From positions 184,001-248,000 of the forward strand of contig SMSO01000035.1 of the NCBI GenBank assembly GCA_004764695.1: 64,000 bases of DNA, read 5' to 3'. Numbering within the stretch: the stretch's first letter is position 1; each line of letters opens with the position of its first letter. A program made the position numbers and the translations under genes. Below the pieces are notes generated by a model that ran no database searches, had not been told where the DNA came from, and saw nothing but the letters and a program-made list of their open reading frames with translations. Below are positions 11,268-22,272 of the stretch, piece after piece. This stretch comes from Schizochytrium sp. TIO01. Its lineage: Eukaryota; Sar; Bigyra; Thraustochytrida; Thraustochytriidae.

Positions 11268-13340
11268 CAAAAGGTTCTAAATCAGAGTAAATTGGAATAT
11301 ATTCTCCAGGTATCTAGATTTTCTCAATGTCGAAGCCTATAGTATTTTGTTCTCCATGTGCTAATTTTTTTGCCGTTCAAAAACTAACGATCATCAACAA
11401 GTTTGTGCTACCTGATCCTGCTGCTATTTGCCCCACCGTCAAACTGCCGGAGTGTGATGCTATCGCTCTACCACAAGTCTGTCTGTTCTATACGTCTTAT
11501 CCACGGTCACCATCATTAACCCTGATTCTCGTCTCGAGGAGAACACACTTGAAACCCATTATAATACAAAATGGTAGATGGGTCAAATGGACGAATGATA
11601 CCTCGGTATGAGGGGACGACCTGATGGACCCCCCTTTACTGGTTCGGAATGTAGAAAGCCATTGTGTTGTGCAGATAGACATAAGCCACTACTGTGAATA
11701 TGTAACTCTTATCGTCTTCAGTAATACCAAGGCGAGGACCCCAAAGCTCGCTTTGCAACACACAGATCAGATGGTAGTAGGTGGTACTTTGTAATACCTA
11801 GAATATAAAAAAAAAGGTATAAAGAAAAAAGGAAAAAAGGTACCGTTAGCTGCCTTTTTCACTGACTTGTATTGAATGCCAGTCATTGTGTTAGTCTGAA
11901 TCTTTAACTCAAGTTAAAAGGTGCTTACTCAATACCTCTGACTACTGAGAGTGCTGACTTGTGCTTAACACCATGAGTGCCCCGGCGAGTAGCTGCGAAA
12001 TGCACGCGTCCAAGTCACGCGTTGTCCTTGGCAAGTAGGTGAATAATGCAAATGAAGTTTTTTTTCGTCACATCGCTCCAAGGCCGCAGAAATCACTAAG
12101 AATTAAAGTTCCAAATCAAGAGTTATCATAACCAATCGGCACCCTTGAGATAGCGAGCTGCGGCAGTAGCAGCAATGGTCAATTCGATTAATGATAGCAT
12201 TATTGACGTTAAGGCTTGAAGTATTCTGAGCGGGTCTCTAAATAAAGTTGAAGATGGTAGTTGCAGGAATTTCTCGTCAGTGTTTTGTCACGAGAGAACA
12301 TGTGTCAAAACGATATCACTGCTTCATCCCAGAACTCCAACTAAGCATGCTCACAAGTTCTACTTTTTATATTTTACAGTTTTTATTAAAAACTTATTTT
12401 GTTCAACCCAAAACGAAACTTAATGACAACTGATTGGATAGTAATCCTGATAGCACTCAGACAGACGCAAAGTTTTATCAATGCACGTCTCATGAATGGA
12501 TTCCCTCTAGTTTTAATATATATATACACTCCCTGCTAACGCAGTATATTGATTCGCCCAGTGAATATAATTTGAAGCACTAAACCCTTTTGGCCAGACA
12601 CCAACCTGTTGAAGGCCTAGCTAGTAGGTAGTAGGTACTAGTCCTTTCTCCATTCAATTATTTATGTTTGTTTCATTTTACTGATCTTTTGGAAGTATCT
12701 CCCCTAACACTGGGTTCATGTCGATAAGGTGTACTATTAAAACTGCTAATCACCATATAAAAACATATTAGTAGGCGCTTTTTTTTACAATTTTTATTGA
12801 TATGAACGAGGGGTGGGGTGTATAAGGAGGGTGAAAAGAGTCTACTACCTAGTAGTACTACGTTCCGGTTGAAGAAGTTACAAAGGAAAACTCGGCAGCG
12901 ACTCACTCAACAAAGGTCACAGCAAACTCTAATCTCTGCTTGCTACTTCGTTCAACCTTCCGCAGAGTTTTGATTACGGCTTCAACTTGCGTATTCACGT
13001 AGTTGCCATAGGTTTTCGCCACGAGCCCTTGACAAGGAGAATATAAGCCACCAGGGGTTGTGCCATTTCCGTGGCCCAAGCAGGTTGCGTAAGATCACGT
13101 TAAAAAAGTTCCTCGAATAGAAACGTCAAGCTTGACGTCAGCCCGCGTTCTGCTTTCAAAACTCTAGGTAACTTGAGTGCAACGGCAATCACTTCGAGTG
13201 AAATATTCTGTTTCCATTGTCCTATCGAGTTCGTTCTCTAGGTTTGATAAACGTTTTTCTGGTCTTGAGCTTCGACGGTCCTACTTTGTTAGGACTTACT
13301 TCATACTTGGTATAAGTCTTGGTGAAACCAGATTTAAACC

Positions 13341-13350
13341 TATATATACC
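13341..13350 (+). promoter_or_regulatory. Possible TATA element of the GLG1-like gene
   Basis: TATATATACC lies about 105 bp upstream of the ATG at 13,453, in an otherwise mixed-composition leader. Distance and orientation suit a core promoter with a short 5' UTR. There is no other evidence. Confidence 0.3.
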
Positions 13351-13452
13351 ACACGACTGTTCTACACGTGTATTCAAACCAAGAGAATTAAAGGGACAAC
13401 AGAATTGAACAGCGAGCCACTCGTGCTTAGCAAACTTTAGTTCCTGAAAACC

Positions 13453-14502
13453 ATGAAGTCCATCTTCGCGCTCGCTCTGGTGACCTGCTTGGCCTTGGTG
13501 CCCTCGACCCTGGCAACACCTGTGCCTTTAGAGGACTTTCTCCAAGAACTATTGGAGGAGAACGTTACCCCGCGCCGTGTACAGGTTGTGGCCCATCTTC
13601 CTGAAGGTGCCACTGTCATCGAGATTGCTGAGACTTTGCAAGAGATGGAGTCTCTCGCGAGGCTTTTTTTCGCAGAAGAGGAGAATAGCTATGAAGGCCT
13701 ATTGAGACAGAATGGTGTGTCTTTACCAATTTCTAGCCGCCAGAGCTCGCACATACGTGGTAGTAGTATTGAAGAGCTTGATTTTGTTGCCGAGATGCCA
13801 ACGAATGAGGAAGTTGAGTTGGGTTCTGGAGCTGATCGGGAAGACATGGTCCCACGTTTATACTCTTGCCAGCGCGAAGTTGAGGATTTTTGTCAGCACT
13901 CTATTCCTTTCGATGTTAGCCGGCCCCTTAATGCTGGCGAGTTTTCTAATGTTATTTCCTGTCTTCAGGACCATGTCATGCATGCCAGTTCTAAATGTGC
14001 CGCAGCGATTCGGCATCTTGAGGTTACAAAGTATTGCCAGTCCGATGTGAAGTCGTTCTGTGCTTCTGTGATTCCGGGCGATGGACGTGTTCATGGATGC
14101 CTTGTTACAAATTCTGTGGACATCTCAGAAACCTGCAAGAAATATCTTGTGGAGAAAAAAGATGAAATCAAGCACCAGCGAGACCAGCAGGCTTACGAGG
14201 TCGAAAATAACGAGGTGTATGGATTCACAAGAGTATACACTATTCGTAAGGTCATTCCATTCTTTGGTCATCTGAACGATGGCTCTATTGACTACTTTAG
14301 GTTCTTTTATCTCTGGTTGACATTGTTCAGCACTTTTATCACAGCCCTTTTCCTCTCTATCTACACAGCTCGTCTTATTCGTTCCTGCTGGGAGTATTTC
14401 AGTAGCGCAGAAGATGGCAATTTGGATACCGAAGGTGCTATTTCTGATTCAAAAGAGAACGCTGAAATTAAGGAGATGGGCTATCAACCTATGACGGTGT
14501 AA
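13453..14502 (+). CDS. GLG1/ESL-1-like cysteine-rich single-pass membrane protein
   Basis: This 349-residue protein has a clear signal peptide (residues 1-21, MKSIFALALVTCLALVPSTL). A roughly 115-residue acidic luminal region follows. Two consecutive repeats have the spacing of the cysteine-rich GLG1 repeat: C139/C147/C170/C182 and C195/C203/C216/C228, each with a C-x7-C start. One transmembrane helix covers about 282-305, and the cytosolic tail is about 45 residues long. The tail ends in GYQPMTV, where YQPM fits a YxxPhi sorting signal. Animal GLG1 is a Golgi protein with many such repeats that binds growth factors and selectins; this protein has only two. I infer a Golgi or endosomal sorting or cargo-binding role. 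The ATG sits in a good context (AAACCATGAAG). Confidence 0.72.
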   Translation: MKSIFALALVTCLALVPSTLATPVPLEDFLQELLEENVTPRRVQVVAHLPEGATVIEIAETLQEMESLARLFFAEEENSYEGLLRQNGVSLPISSRQSSHIRGSSIEELDFVAEMPTNEEVELGSGADREDMVPRLYSCQREVEDFCQHSIPFDVSRPLNAGEFSNVISCLQDHVMHASSKCAAAIRHLEVTKYCQSDVKSFCASVIPGDGRVHGCLVTNSVDISETCKKYLVEKKDEIKHQRDQQAYEVENNEVYGFTRVYTIRKVIPFFGHLNDGSIDYFRFFYLWLTLFSTFITALFLSIYTARLIRSCWEYFSSAEDGNLDTEGAISDSKENAEIKEMGYQPMTV

Positions 14503-15190
14503 ATCTGCCCACTCATACGCTAACTCCCCCCTCCATAACAACCTCTTTTATACAGGTTTCTGGATTCTATGTAGAGTACCCTTTATCCATTTTACAGCTT
14601 TTACCTGACATGTTCTATTTGTGTTTGTAACATTTCCGAAAAGCATCATGTGTATAATTTTCAAGCCTAACGATAGCTGTAGCCTTCCGAATAATTCTTG
14701 AAGGTTGTACTTTATTCAAAACCTGAACTATTCTCGTTTTCTTTCGACTGTAAATCATGAATCCAAAACCAACGAGATCTGTACTGCAATTGAAAAAAGT
14801 AAAAAAAAAGGGACCACAAGACTCTAGAGAAACCATCTCATCATTTCTTTCTTCTTCTTCTTCTTCTTCTTCTAATTCTTCTTGAAAAAATCTAAAAAAG
14901 GGCTTCACCTTTGAGTTGCTATATGATACATAAATACTACGTCACTCTTAAAAAGTTCATCCATCAAAACATTTAACTTCTTTTGAGTACTTCGATTGGG
15001 AGAGCTTGTTGCAAGCTCCTTTAACCAAACCCTACTTCAACGCCAGACAGATACCTGCCTTAAACCATTCAACTTGTGTAAATCCGAGGGGCTCTCGAAC
15101 CTTAGGAGCTAGTTGATTTGCAAGGACGCTTGCACTGCATTCTCAATCGTTGGGCAAGTTTAGTCGTTACCACAAAGCACTGCTGAGATC
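14503..15190. other. Intergenic region between the GLG1-like and dynein light chain genes
   Basis: This holds the 3' flank of the GLG1-like gene and the promoter of the dynein light chain. A TTC/CTT-rich run lies at about 14,845-14,884. I see no coding sequence. Confidence 0.5.
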
Positions 15191-15738
15191 ATGACCGCCT
15201 CCGATAATTTTGCAGCACTTCGCGATAAGGCCACAGACCTTGCACGCGCAACACTAGAGACGAGGTTCCAGGGTCATGATAAGTACCACGCCACTCAGGT
15301 AAGTTGGAAACCAGAATAGCTACTGATGGTGGTTTGTTTGCCTTGTCTGGGAGCTGGTATCGCCATGTTCAGACAAAACTGACATGTGTGACAATTGAGC
15401 TTTGTATAAACAGATGCAAGAAATTGCAGAACAAGTTCCTGCAGAGATTACGGAAAAGCTGGCAGGCCTATCAGAAAACTTTAAATTTGTTGGTAAGTTC
15501 GATTGAGGACGCTGGCCAGGGCTAGACGATCATATCACTAATAAATCGTACTTGGTCAAACTACACGTATAACACAGTAACCTGCCAAGTAATTCCAAAG
15601 GCAGGAGCAAGTCGCTTTGGTATCCATGCAAGCAACTCGTGCATCCTTGACGCGTCTAAGGATGGATCATGCACGATCCAATGGGAAAATGGAGCAATAT
15701 TCTGTTTGGTGAATATTTTCGGGTTGCATGTGCAATAG
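15191..15738 (+). CDS. DYNLT: Tctex-type dynein light chain (DYNLT family), three exons
   Basis: Exons run 15191-15298, 15414-15492 and 15578-15738, with introns of 115 and 85 nt. Both donors are GTAAGT and both acceptors end in CAG. The spliced product is 115 residues, the normal size of a Tctex1 light chain. It begins MTASDNFAALRDKATDLARA. Its C-terminal half carries the family core: ENFKFVVTCQVIPKAGA, SNSCILDASKDGSCTIQWEN and AIFCLVNIFGLHVQ. These match the Tctex1 pattern FKYIVTC, then W/LDxxxDGSCTVRWEN, then FGLxI. Such light chains dimerise on dynein intermediate chains in cytoplasmic dynein and in flagellar dyneins. The stop lies 95 bp from the stop of the convergent LRR/coiled-coil gene. 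Confidence 0.9.
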
Positions 15739-15833
15739 GAACAACAAAACGACAGTTAAACGAAACATAAAAATATATACTAATACATTCTCCAAATTGA
15801 GCTCAAAGCCTACAGATATTGCGATTATTGCAA

Positions 15834-18766
15834 TCATGGTCTGTCTAAATCTAAATCTCTTGTGTCACCGTTGACTGCTTGCAATAAAAGCATTTCTAGT
15901 ATCTTATCTTCGTCGTCATCATCATCATCACTAGTATGAGTAGCTACTGCGTCAGCATCGTTCAAGAGATCCAAGAGGCTTGCGTTCGTCGCAAACGACT
16001 CGAGGGGTCTTTGAGCACCCTGTGCTCTTGCTCCCCGTTCTGGATGAAGCCGAGTCTGGTTCGCACGAGGCGCTGATTTGGGTTTGGAAGATACTTCCAA
16101 CATCGGGCCCTTCGCAGAAATCAAACCTCTATCATCATCACTATCTGACTCGACTTGCGATGCAGCATCCGATTCATTAGCAAATGATGCCTCTTCGACG
16201 CTGTGAGTAACGTCATCCCTGGTGTGAGGCACGGAATGCTCCTGGGGAGCGGTTCCTGGTCGGGAAGGGGTGAAGCTACTGGCAAGGCCAAGGCCGGGCA
16301 AAAGACCTCGCCGTTCTGCATTCCGTAATGTCCCAAGAAGAGCATTACGTTCCCGGCGCAAATTGTACACTTCTGTTTCCCTCCGCCTCAGACGATCTTC
16401 AAGGTATAAGACTTTACTAGATTCCTCGCGCTCTTCCGCGTTAGCCAGTCTTGCAAGCTCACGCTCCTGCTGTTTTACACAAACTCTAGCAGCAGAGATT
16501 TCTGCCAGTAATGCTGCATTACCTTCCTCTAGTGATATCCTTCGTTTTGCTTCCTCCTGTGAAACCTCTTCAAGCGCACGTTTCATTGATGTTTGAGAAT
16601 TTGTGCGGACCTGCTGAATTTCTTGTTCAAGTTCTAATGCACGTTTCTCAAAACGATCAGCCCGAGTTCCTTGTTCCTCTGCTTTCTGTTGTGCGCTGCG
16701 TAGCCGCTGTTCGATTTCCAACGCGCTTTTAATTGCTTGCTGAGTCTCTCTTTGTGCTACTTGTCGATTCGTTCGTTCGCGTTTCAGTGTCTCTTTGTAG
16801 TTTGCCATACGCAAAGAAAGCTCACGCATCTTGAAAGGAAGACTTTGTAAACGGTCTTCATAATTCTTTACACGGCTAAACAATGCCCCTAGAGCGACCG
16901 TGTCATTGTCAACCTTGTTTGCCATTGCCAATACCATTTCCTTTGAGCGAAATGTTTGATTGGATATCTGTTGCAGTGACATTGAAAGCTCATGGCAGCG
17001 CTTCTCAAACCGGTGTGATTGCTCGATTGCTAATTGACGTTCACATCTCAGGCGTTCACATTTTTCTTGGGCCATATCTAGCTCATGCCGCAATTGGTCA
17101 CTCTCTTGGGACGCACGCAAGTTAGCTCGTTTCGTTTCTAAGCGAGCTGCACGATCTTGAACTAAAAGTTGGAACACCTTTTCTCGCCATAGCGTGACGA
17201 GAGTTTGAGCGCTTGGGATCTCGCCCTTATCCTTGGCGGATACAATTGCACGTTCCTGTGCCACAAGGAGGCTTTCAAGAGCTTCTAGACGTGCATGCTC
17301 GTTAAATCCTTTTCGTTGCACTTGTAGAGTGAGCGATGCATTTTCTTTGCGAAGCTGTTGGAGACTATTCGAACTTTCTCGGAGTCGAGTTTTACACTCT
17401 TTAAGATCTAGTTGCGTCTGATTTAACTGTTCCTGCAATTCAACGGCGAAAGATTTCGCTGCTTCGGCATTTGCAGCGCTTTCTTTAGCCATGCTTTCAA
17501 ATTGTAGTAACTCGAGGCGTAGGGAGTCGTTTGTTTGCACCGCTACTGTGTGAGAATCGACCTTCGCACTGCTAGCAGTGTAGCCTTCAACGGTTTTGCA
17601 ATTTGCCACAGGAAGTGTAGAAACAAGTACTGAGGTATCAGGATCTCCTTCTTCGACAGAATTTCTATAAAGATCCACCTCAGGCATTCGAGTACCACCC
17701 ATGGCACCCAAGGAAGCCTGAGTTTCCTGTTCAGAAAAAGTTGGCACAATTGTACTTTCATGACGGGTTGGCGGCGAGGAAGGTGCCACATGCTGCAGTG
17801 AGCTGGCACGCACAGCCTCAAGCTGCTGTAAGAGCTGAGTTACAAGAGTACGCTCCTCTTGCATAGCTGTTCGCTCTTCATTTAAAGCGTTTCGTGCTTC
17901 CACAAGCGCATGTAATTCATTATGTTCCGAAGCTCTAATTGAGAAGACTTCATTTTGGCTGTTCTTATCCCTGATTTCTTCTTTGGAACTACCTACAATA
18001 GCAGCAGAAGAATCGTGACTAGGTCGAGGTGGCCTTGCAGGAGGCTCTGTTTGAGCTGCGAAGTCTCTGGCACGTACAACTTGCTCTGATTTCACGAAAG
18101 GCACGCCGTCAAGCATCCTGAGCCAGGGAAAACGTTGCGAAATCACCTTACGATAGTCGTTTCGGCGAGCCACTGGGTTTCCACTAAGTAAAATTGATGT
18201 CAAGGATTCCTTCCATGCGTGAAGACCTTGAAGCTGATCAATATTAGAGATAGCATTGTACCGGAGATCTAGTATCTTTATGCAAGGGTTGCATGAGGTA
18301 GACGGGCCTCGGACTGTTTCAATCTGGTTGCTAGAAAGATTGAGCTCCTCTAGCAATGGTAGGCAGCTCACGTCATGGATATCAAAGTCTTTAACCGCAT
18401 TTGAGGACAAATCTACCTTCACGAGCGAAGGCAAGAGGTCTAGGTTCTCTATAACTGATATTTCTGTGATGGTATATTGCATGCAAGCCAGGTCAAACAA
18501 AGTCAGTGCTAATTCCATAACCTCATAGAACTCCCTGGAATACGGATTTGCATGAAACTCGGTGACTGGCGCCACTACCTTCATCTCGGTGAAAATATTC
18601 CTCCTTGTTGTTGTCTAGTTACTCGTCAGGTTCATGAGCTCACTGGAGCTCAAGTTCGTTGCTTTCCATTGTTCAACTTACGTTCATAGGAGAGGTCAAG
18701 CTCTGTAACGCGGGGGTGATATTTATTTCGGACCTTCTCCGCAAGCTCGCGTGAGAACCTCCGCAT
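15834..18766 (-). CDS. Leucine-rich-repeat and coiled-coil protein, possibly centriolar or ciliary
   Basis: The main exon (up to 18574) encodes four or five leucine-rich repeats over its first ~160 residues (LPSLVKVDLSSNAVKDF, LPLLEELNLSSNQIETV, CIKILDLRYNAISNI). The LRR cap YRKVISQRFPWLRMLDG follows, then a long coiled coil (about 215-255 and 345-790). The C-terminus contains SRPGTAPQ and a very acidic stretch (SDDDDDDEDKILEML). I propose an upstream exon at 18766-18682, starting MRRFSRELAEKVRNKYHP and ending VTELDLSYE. It is joined by a GTAAGT donor to an acceptor AG at 18576-18575, in phase. A still earlier micro-exon (18859-18846) is possible. The LRR plus coiled-coil layout resembles VFL1/LRRCC1-type centriolar proteins, but that is analogy only. 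A simpler reading starts at the ATG at 18584. Confidence 0.7.
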
Positions 18767-19267
18767 CTTCGTTGCATCCCGATCGGAGCGAGCTCTGTGG
18801 GAGCGCTACTACAGACCAAGACGAGAATCACAGTTAGCAGATTACCTGAAACAAAGCATTATACGGAATTCCGTATAAGTCAAAAGGAAAATACTTCGGC
18901 GCAATGTAGCTCCGAAGTGGCCCGACTAAGATCAAGGCTTCTCAAATGACGCTGATAATTATGAGATGGAAGCCATTTTATTTTTTTTAAAAGAAGAGGA
19001 AAACGAATGAAGGCCATTGTAAACTAGTCATTATCTTGCCCACGCCTAAAGAAAGATAACATTAAAATTATCCTGCGGAATGAGGATGAGTCAAATTAGG
19101 GGTCTATTTGTGCGCGTTGTTGTTGGACAATTGAGACTAAAGGTCTGATGAGATTCACGACCATATTTAGTAGTGTTTGATAATATGGCGATAACTTCTT
19201 TGGTCTGTACTTGGCCAGCGCTATGTTTCTTTTTCTTGGCCCGAATCTGGTCGAGACAAGTATATGG
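18767..19267. other. Intergenic region between the LRR/coiled-coil and DENN genes
   Basis: This contains the 5' region of the LRR gene, including the possible micro-exon at 18,846-18,859 with a CAG/GTAAT donor. It also holds the 3' flank of the DENN gene and a T/A-rich tract near 18,975. Nothing else is recognisable. Confidence 0.45.
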
Positions 19268-21463
19268 TTATTCGTGTGTCTCACACCACTGCATAAATAA
19301 TTGTGTAGTTTGCAATTTGGCCAAATATTGCCAAGGCGGAGAAATGGACAAGTTGCGGCCTTGCAAGAGAGGTACAAAATTTGCAAGGTCGCGCTCAGCT
19401 TCATCGCAAACGTCTGTATTTGAATCTGGTGGTATGGAGCTTGCAACAGCCAAGTTGCCTGCTGAGCGACCGAAAAAACGGCAAGCCTCCAGCAATCCGG
19501 TAAGATGTTTATGCACAGCGGTTAACAATGGTTGTACATCTGCGCCCTCGCCAATGTGATAAACGAGCTCGCTTAATCCAGGAAGCTTGAGTGCATGGTA
19601 AGAAGTAGAAAGTGCTTGACTCAGTTCTAGGCGGCCCTCTTCTAAGTGCACTACAACTGCTTCTTGACGGCCATTATCATGGTACGCTAAAGAATTAGTC
19701 GTAGATTCTGATGCATGCTCAGCATCATCTACGTCCTGTACTTCCGCCGGTACTTCCCTTGCTCCTACAAATACTGGCACTGGTGCATCACAAACCATAC
19801 TTAGATTTGGAGGTAGTAGAGGAATGAAGGGTTGTACCCATACTGCAGGTCGAATCAACGGAAGTAGTGCGAAAGCTGCAGCAGTCAATCGACGCAAGTT
19901 CGCGCCTACAACTACAACTTTGAGTTCTAGCAGAAGACATCCAGCCAAGAAGAGTATTTGATCTAACGGAAGAGATTCCAACAAAGTCGACAAACCCCAG
20001 TCAAGGAATAAGTCCGAACGACGCGTCCAATGCATAGGCCACTCCCAGAACAGACCCGCCCCTGAGTCAATTCGAAAACCCGGCCCAGCAAGAGAGCAAT
20101 CGATTTCGGCAACGCTATCCATGACGCCTTGGAGAACTGCATCTCGACCTTCGTCAGAACCTCTTGCAACCTCGTCGAGCAATCGTAGTATCTGTTCACC
20201 AAGGTGAAAAAACGGGTGTTTCGTGAGCAAACACATACAAATTAATCCATCAGACAAGCAAATACCGTAAGTCGCATTGTCGAGACAAGAAAAGCCGCGT
20301 GTGAGTGGGGTTGCAGATTCTCCACTCAACATAAACACAAAGCATGCAAGGTTATCTGGACTACCTTGGCGGAAACAAAATTGCTCAACATTGCTGGGCA
20401 CCTGATCTTTGGCGTTGCTTGGCCAACAATAGGAAAGATTATCGTTGCTATCAATGATTATCACATGTGAAAAAAGTTTAGTCCGAGATGATTGGACATC
20501 CCCCATTCGCGGTGAACACTCACTCAAGTCCACGCTTAGTGGTGTCATGCCGAAACCTTCACTACAAAGTTCTGGCACCGCAGGTGGTAAGTCAAGTTTT
20601 GGAGATAATCTTCCACCTCCATTCGACCCGGCCCACCATGGCTTTGGGGAATTCAAGGTCGAGACTGGAGAAATATGAGCAAGCGCTTCTTGAGCTTGGA
20701 GCCTTTCTTCAAGGTCCTTAACTTGCCGTTCTAATTTGGTACACTCTGAGCGCCACTTCTTGACGCGTTTACCAAGTTCCTTATTCACTGCGATTTCTTG
20801 CTCGTGCTTATTTTTCCAGCGCCTTGCATTCTCTCTAAGCATTTCGTTCTCTTGTTCTAGTCTTCGTAGGCGTTCCGTGTATCGCATTTCACTTCGTTGG
20901 GTTTGGATTCGAAATGCTTGCTTTTCGTTACTTTTAAGTCTTCTATCGGGAGACGTTCCCTTTCCTTTGCTTTGTCTCGTGTCAGGGTAAGCACAATTTC
21001 CGGGTGCTCTTGTTTCATGTTCCTCGTTCTCGCCAATTTCGCTATGGAAGCTGTTCATCCAGTTCTCATTAGACTGACTGTTGGTGAACTGATGGATCTG
21101 ATCTACGCGACGTCTTCTTTCTTTAGAAGAGGCTGGTGTTTTTGCATCATGATTCCAGCTTTTGCTACGTGTCTTTTTAACAGGGGTGTCTGTAGTATGT
21201 TTTGATTTCGAGCTAGTTTTGCTGCTTCCAAGAAGTTTGTTGATTTCGTCTGCATTTTCGTTGTCATCATCTTCTTCAAGATCATCACCAGCTTTCAACA
21301 TGTTCGGATGGTAGAATGTATTGTTATTATCCAATTTGAAATCTTCATCATAATCGTCCTCTTTGTATTCAGCATGCTGTTTTATATTCATAGATACTTG
21401 CGCTACCTCTTGGTTATGTGTGGCTGCGCTGATGCGACGTCGGCCATTCAGGAGCTCGTCCAT
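19268..21463 (-). CDS. DENN-domain protein with N-terminal coiled coil
   Basis: This 731-residue ORF starts at ATG 21463. Residues 1-190 are acidic, then basic and low in complexity. Residues about 190-260 form a heptad-rich coiled coil (RYTERLRRLEQENEMLRENA). From about 325 the sequence fits a DENN module: LFSHVIIIDSNDNLSYC as a uDENN-like start, then LFLAGCLLLELKVVVVGANL and LLPLIRPAVWVQPFIPLLPP as the signature cDENN strand-helix-strand. A dDENN-like helical end reaches residue 731 (LAKLQTTQLFMQWCETHE). DENN proteins are typically Rab guanine-nucleotide exchange factors or relatives acting on membranes; which GTPase is unknown. It shares strand with the MVD gene upstream, 810 bp away. Confidence 0.72.
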   Translation of the reverse strand: MDELLNGRRRISAATHNQEVAQVSMNIKQHAEYKEDDYDEDFKLDNNNTFYHPNMLKAGDDLEEDDDNENADEINKLLGSSKTSSKSKHTTDTPVKKTRSKSWNHDAKTPASSKERRRRVDQIHQFTNSQSNENWMNSFHSEIGENEEHETRAPGNCAYPDTRQSKGKGTSPDRRLKSNEKQAFRIQTQRSEMRYTERLRRLEQENEMLRENARRWKNKHEQEIAVNKELGKRVKKWRSECTKLERQVKDLEERLQAQEALAHISPVSTLNSPKPWWAGSNGGGRLSPKLDLPPAVPELCSEGFGMTPLSVDLSECSPRMGDVQSSRTKLFSHVIIIDSNDNLSYCWPSNAKDQVPSNVEQFCFRQGSPDNLACFVFMLSGESATPLTRGFSCLDNATYGICLSDGLICMCLLTKHPFFHLGEQILRLLDEVARGSDEGRDAVLQGVMDSVAEIDCSLAGPGFRIDSGAGLFWEWPMHWTRRSDLFLDWGLSTLLESLPLDQILFLAGCLLLELKVVVVGANLRRLTAAAFALLPLIRPAVWVQPFIPLLPPNLSMVCDAPVPVFVGAREVPAEVQDVDDAEHASESTTNSLAYHDNGRQEAVVVHLEEGRLELSQALSTSYHALKLPGLSELVYHIGEGADVQPLLTAVHKHLTGLLEACRFFGRSAGNLAVASSIPPDSNTDVCDEAERDLANFVPLLQGRNLSISPPWQYLAKLQTTQLFMQWCETHE

Positions 21464-22272
21464 GGTACTTTTACAACACTGGTCTACCTAGCAAAGGCAG
21501 TGCTGTAAAGAGAGGGTTTTTAACTCGCCAAATCTCCTTGGGTTAGTTTTGCCTTACGCTCCTTCCCTTTTGGGCTGGCAACGGGGCGGGCTTGCTGACG
21601 ACTTGAGTTTTCCTTTCAAAGTGAACATATTCAACGGAAACTTTTTCTCCTCCATTTCTATTTGAATGTTAGGAGCAGTAATAGTTGTCACTAGCCATTT
21701 TCTTAAGAGGTCGGAAAAAATTGATCTTCTTATAGTTTTGACTATGTATCTATTTATTCTGTGGGCTTGTGGTAAATCTAGAAGATATTGTAAGTAGTTC
21801 TCTCTGCCATATAATTTAGACACTCTAAATGTTATCAAACAGAACAAAGCGCCACGTGTGGGCTCGATGATTTATCTAGAACGTTAAACATTAATGTTTA
21901 AGGAAAACTTGCTTAAGCGGTTTATTAATTTAAGTTCTGTCTGCAAGTATTAAAAGTAAGTTAAAAAACCATCAGAGGGGCCTAGCCTGATAACACAATG
22001 TAGAGGCATAATCGTCAAGCATGGAATCAAGTATGACACTACTGGTCTTGCCGCCGATTTGGTGCCATGTTTCTCTTAAGAGAACAATAGCGTTTGACAA
22101 CACAGCCATTTAATTTAACAAACTGTGAGTGGCGAATTTTGCTGGATCATACCTGCTTTTATAACTAAGCAGGAAATTAGAACATAAAAGTCACCCGAGT
22201 ATAATCTGACTTAGGTGGAGAGAATCTGAATGATGATGGTCAACATGCGAGTTTTGCGTTTTCTAATTATGT
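21464..22272. other. Intergenic region between the DENN and MVD genes
   Basis: This holds the DENN promoter side and the MVD 3' flank. It is AT-rich. A 98-codon minus-strand frame at 21,554-21,847 resembles nothing known. I see no repeats. Confidence 0.45.

Larger units (their letters stand above)
7966..13452. other. About 5.5-kb intergenic region without a recognisable gene
   Basis: This is AT-rich DNA with only short ORFs that match nothing I recognise. The part next to 7,966 must contain the GPCR promoter and leader, and the part before 13,453 the GLG1-like promoter. A 42-bp minisatellite lies at 11,143-11,267. Reading frames near 9,073-9,309 (-) and 11,327-11,611 (+) look slightly protein-like but have no motif, and I found no clear splice structure around them. 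Unrecognised intron-bearing genes or non-coding RNAs cannot be excluded. Confidence 0.5.
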
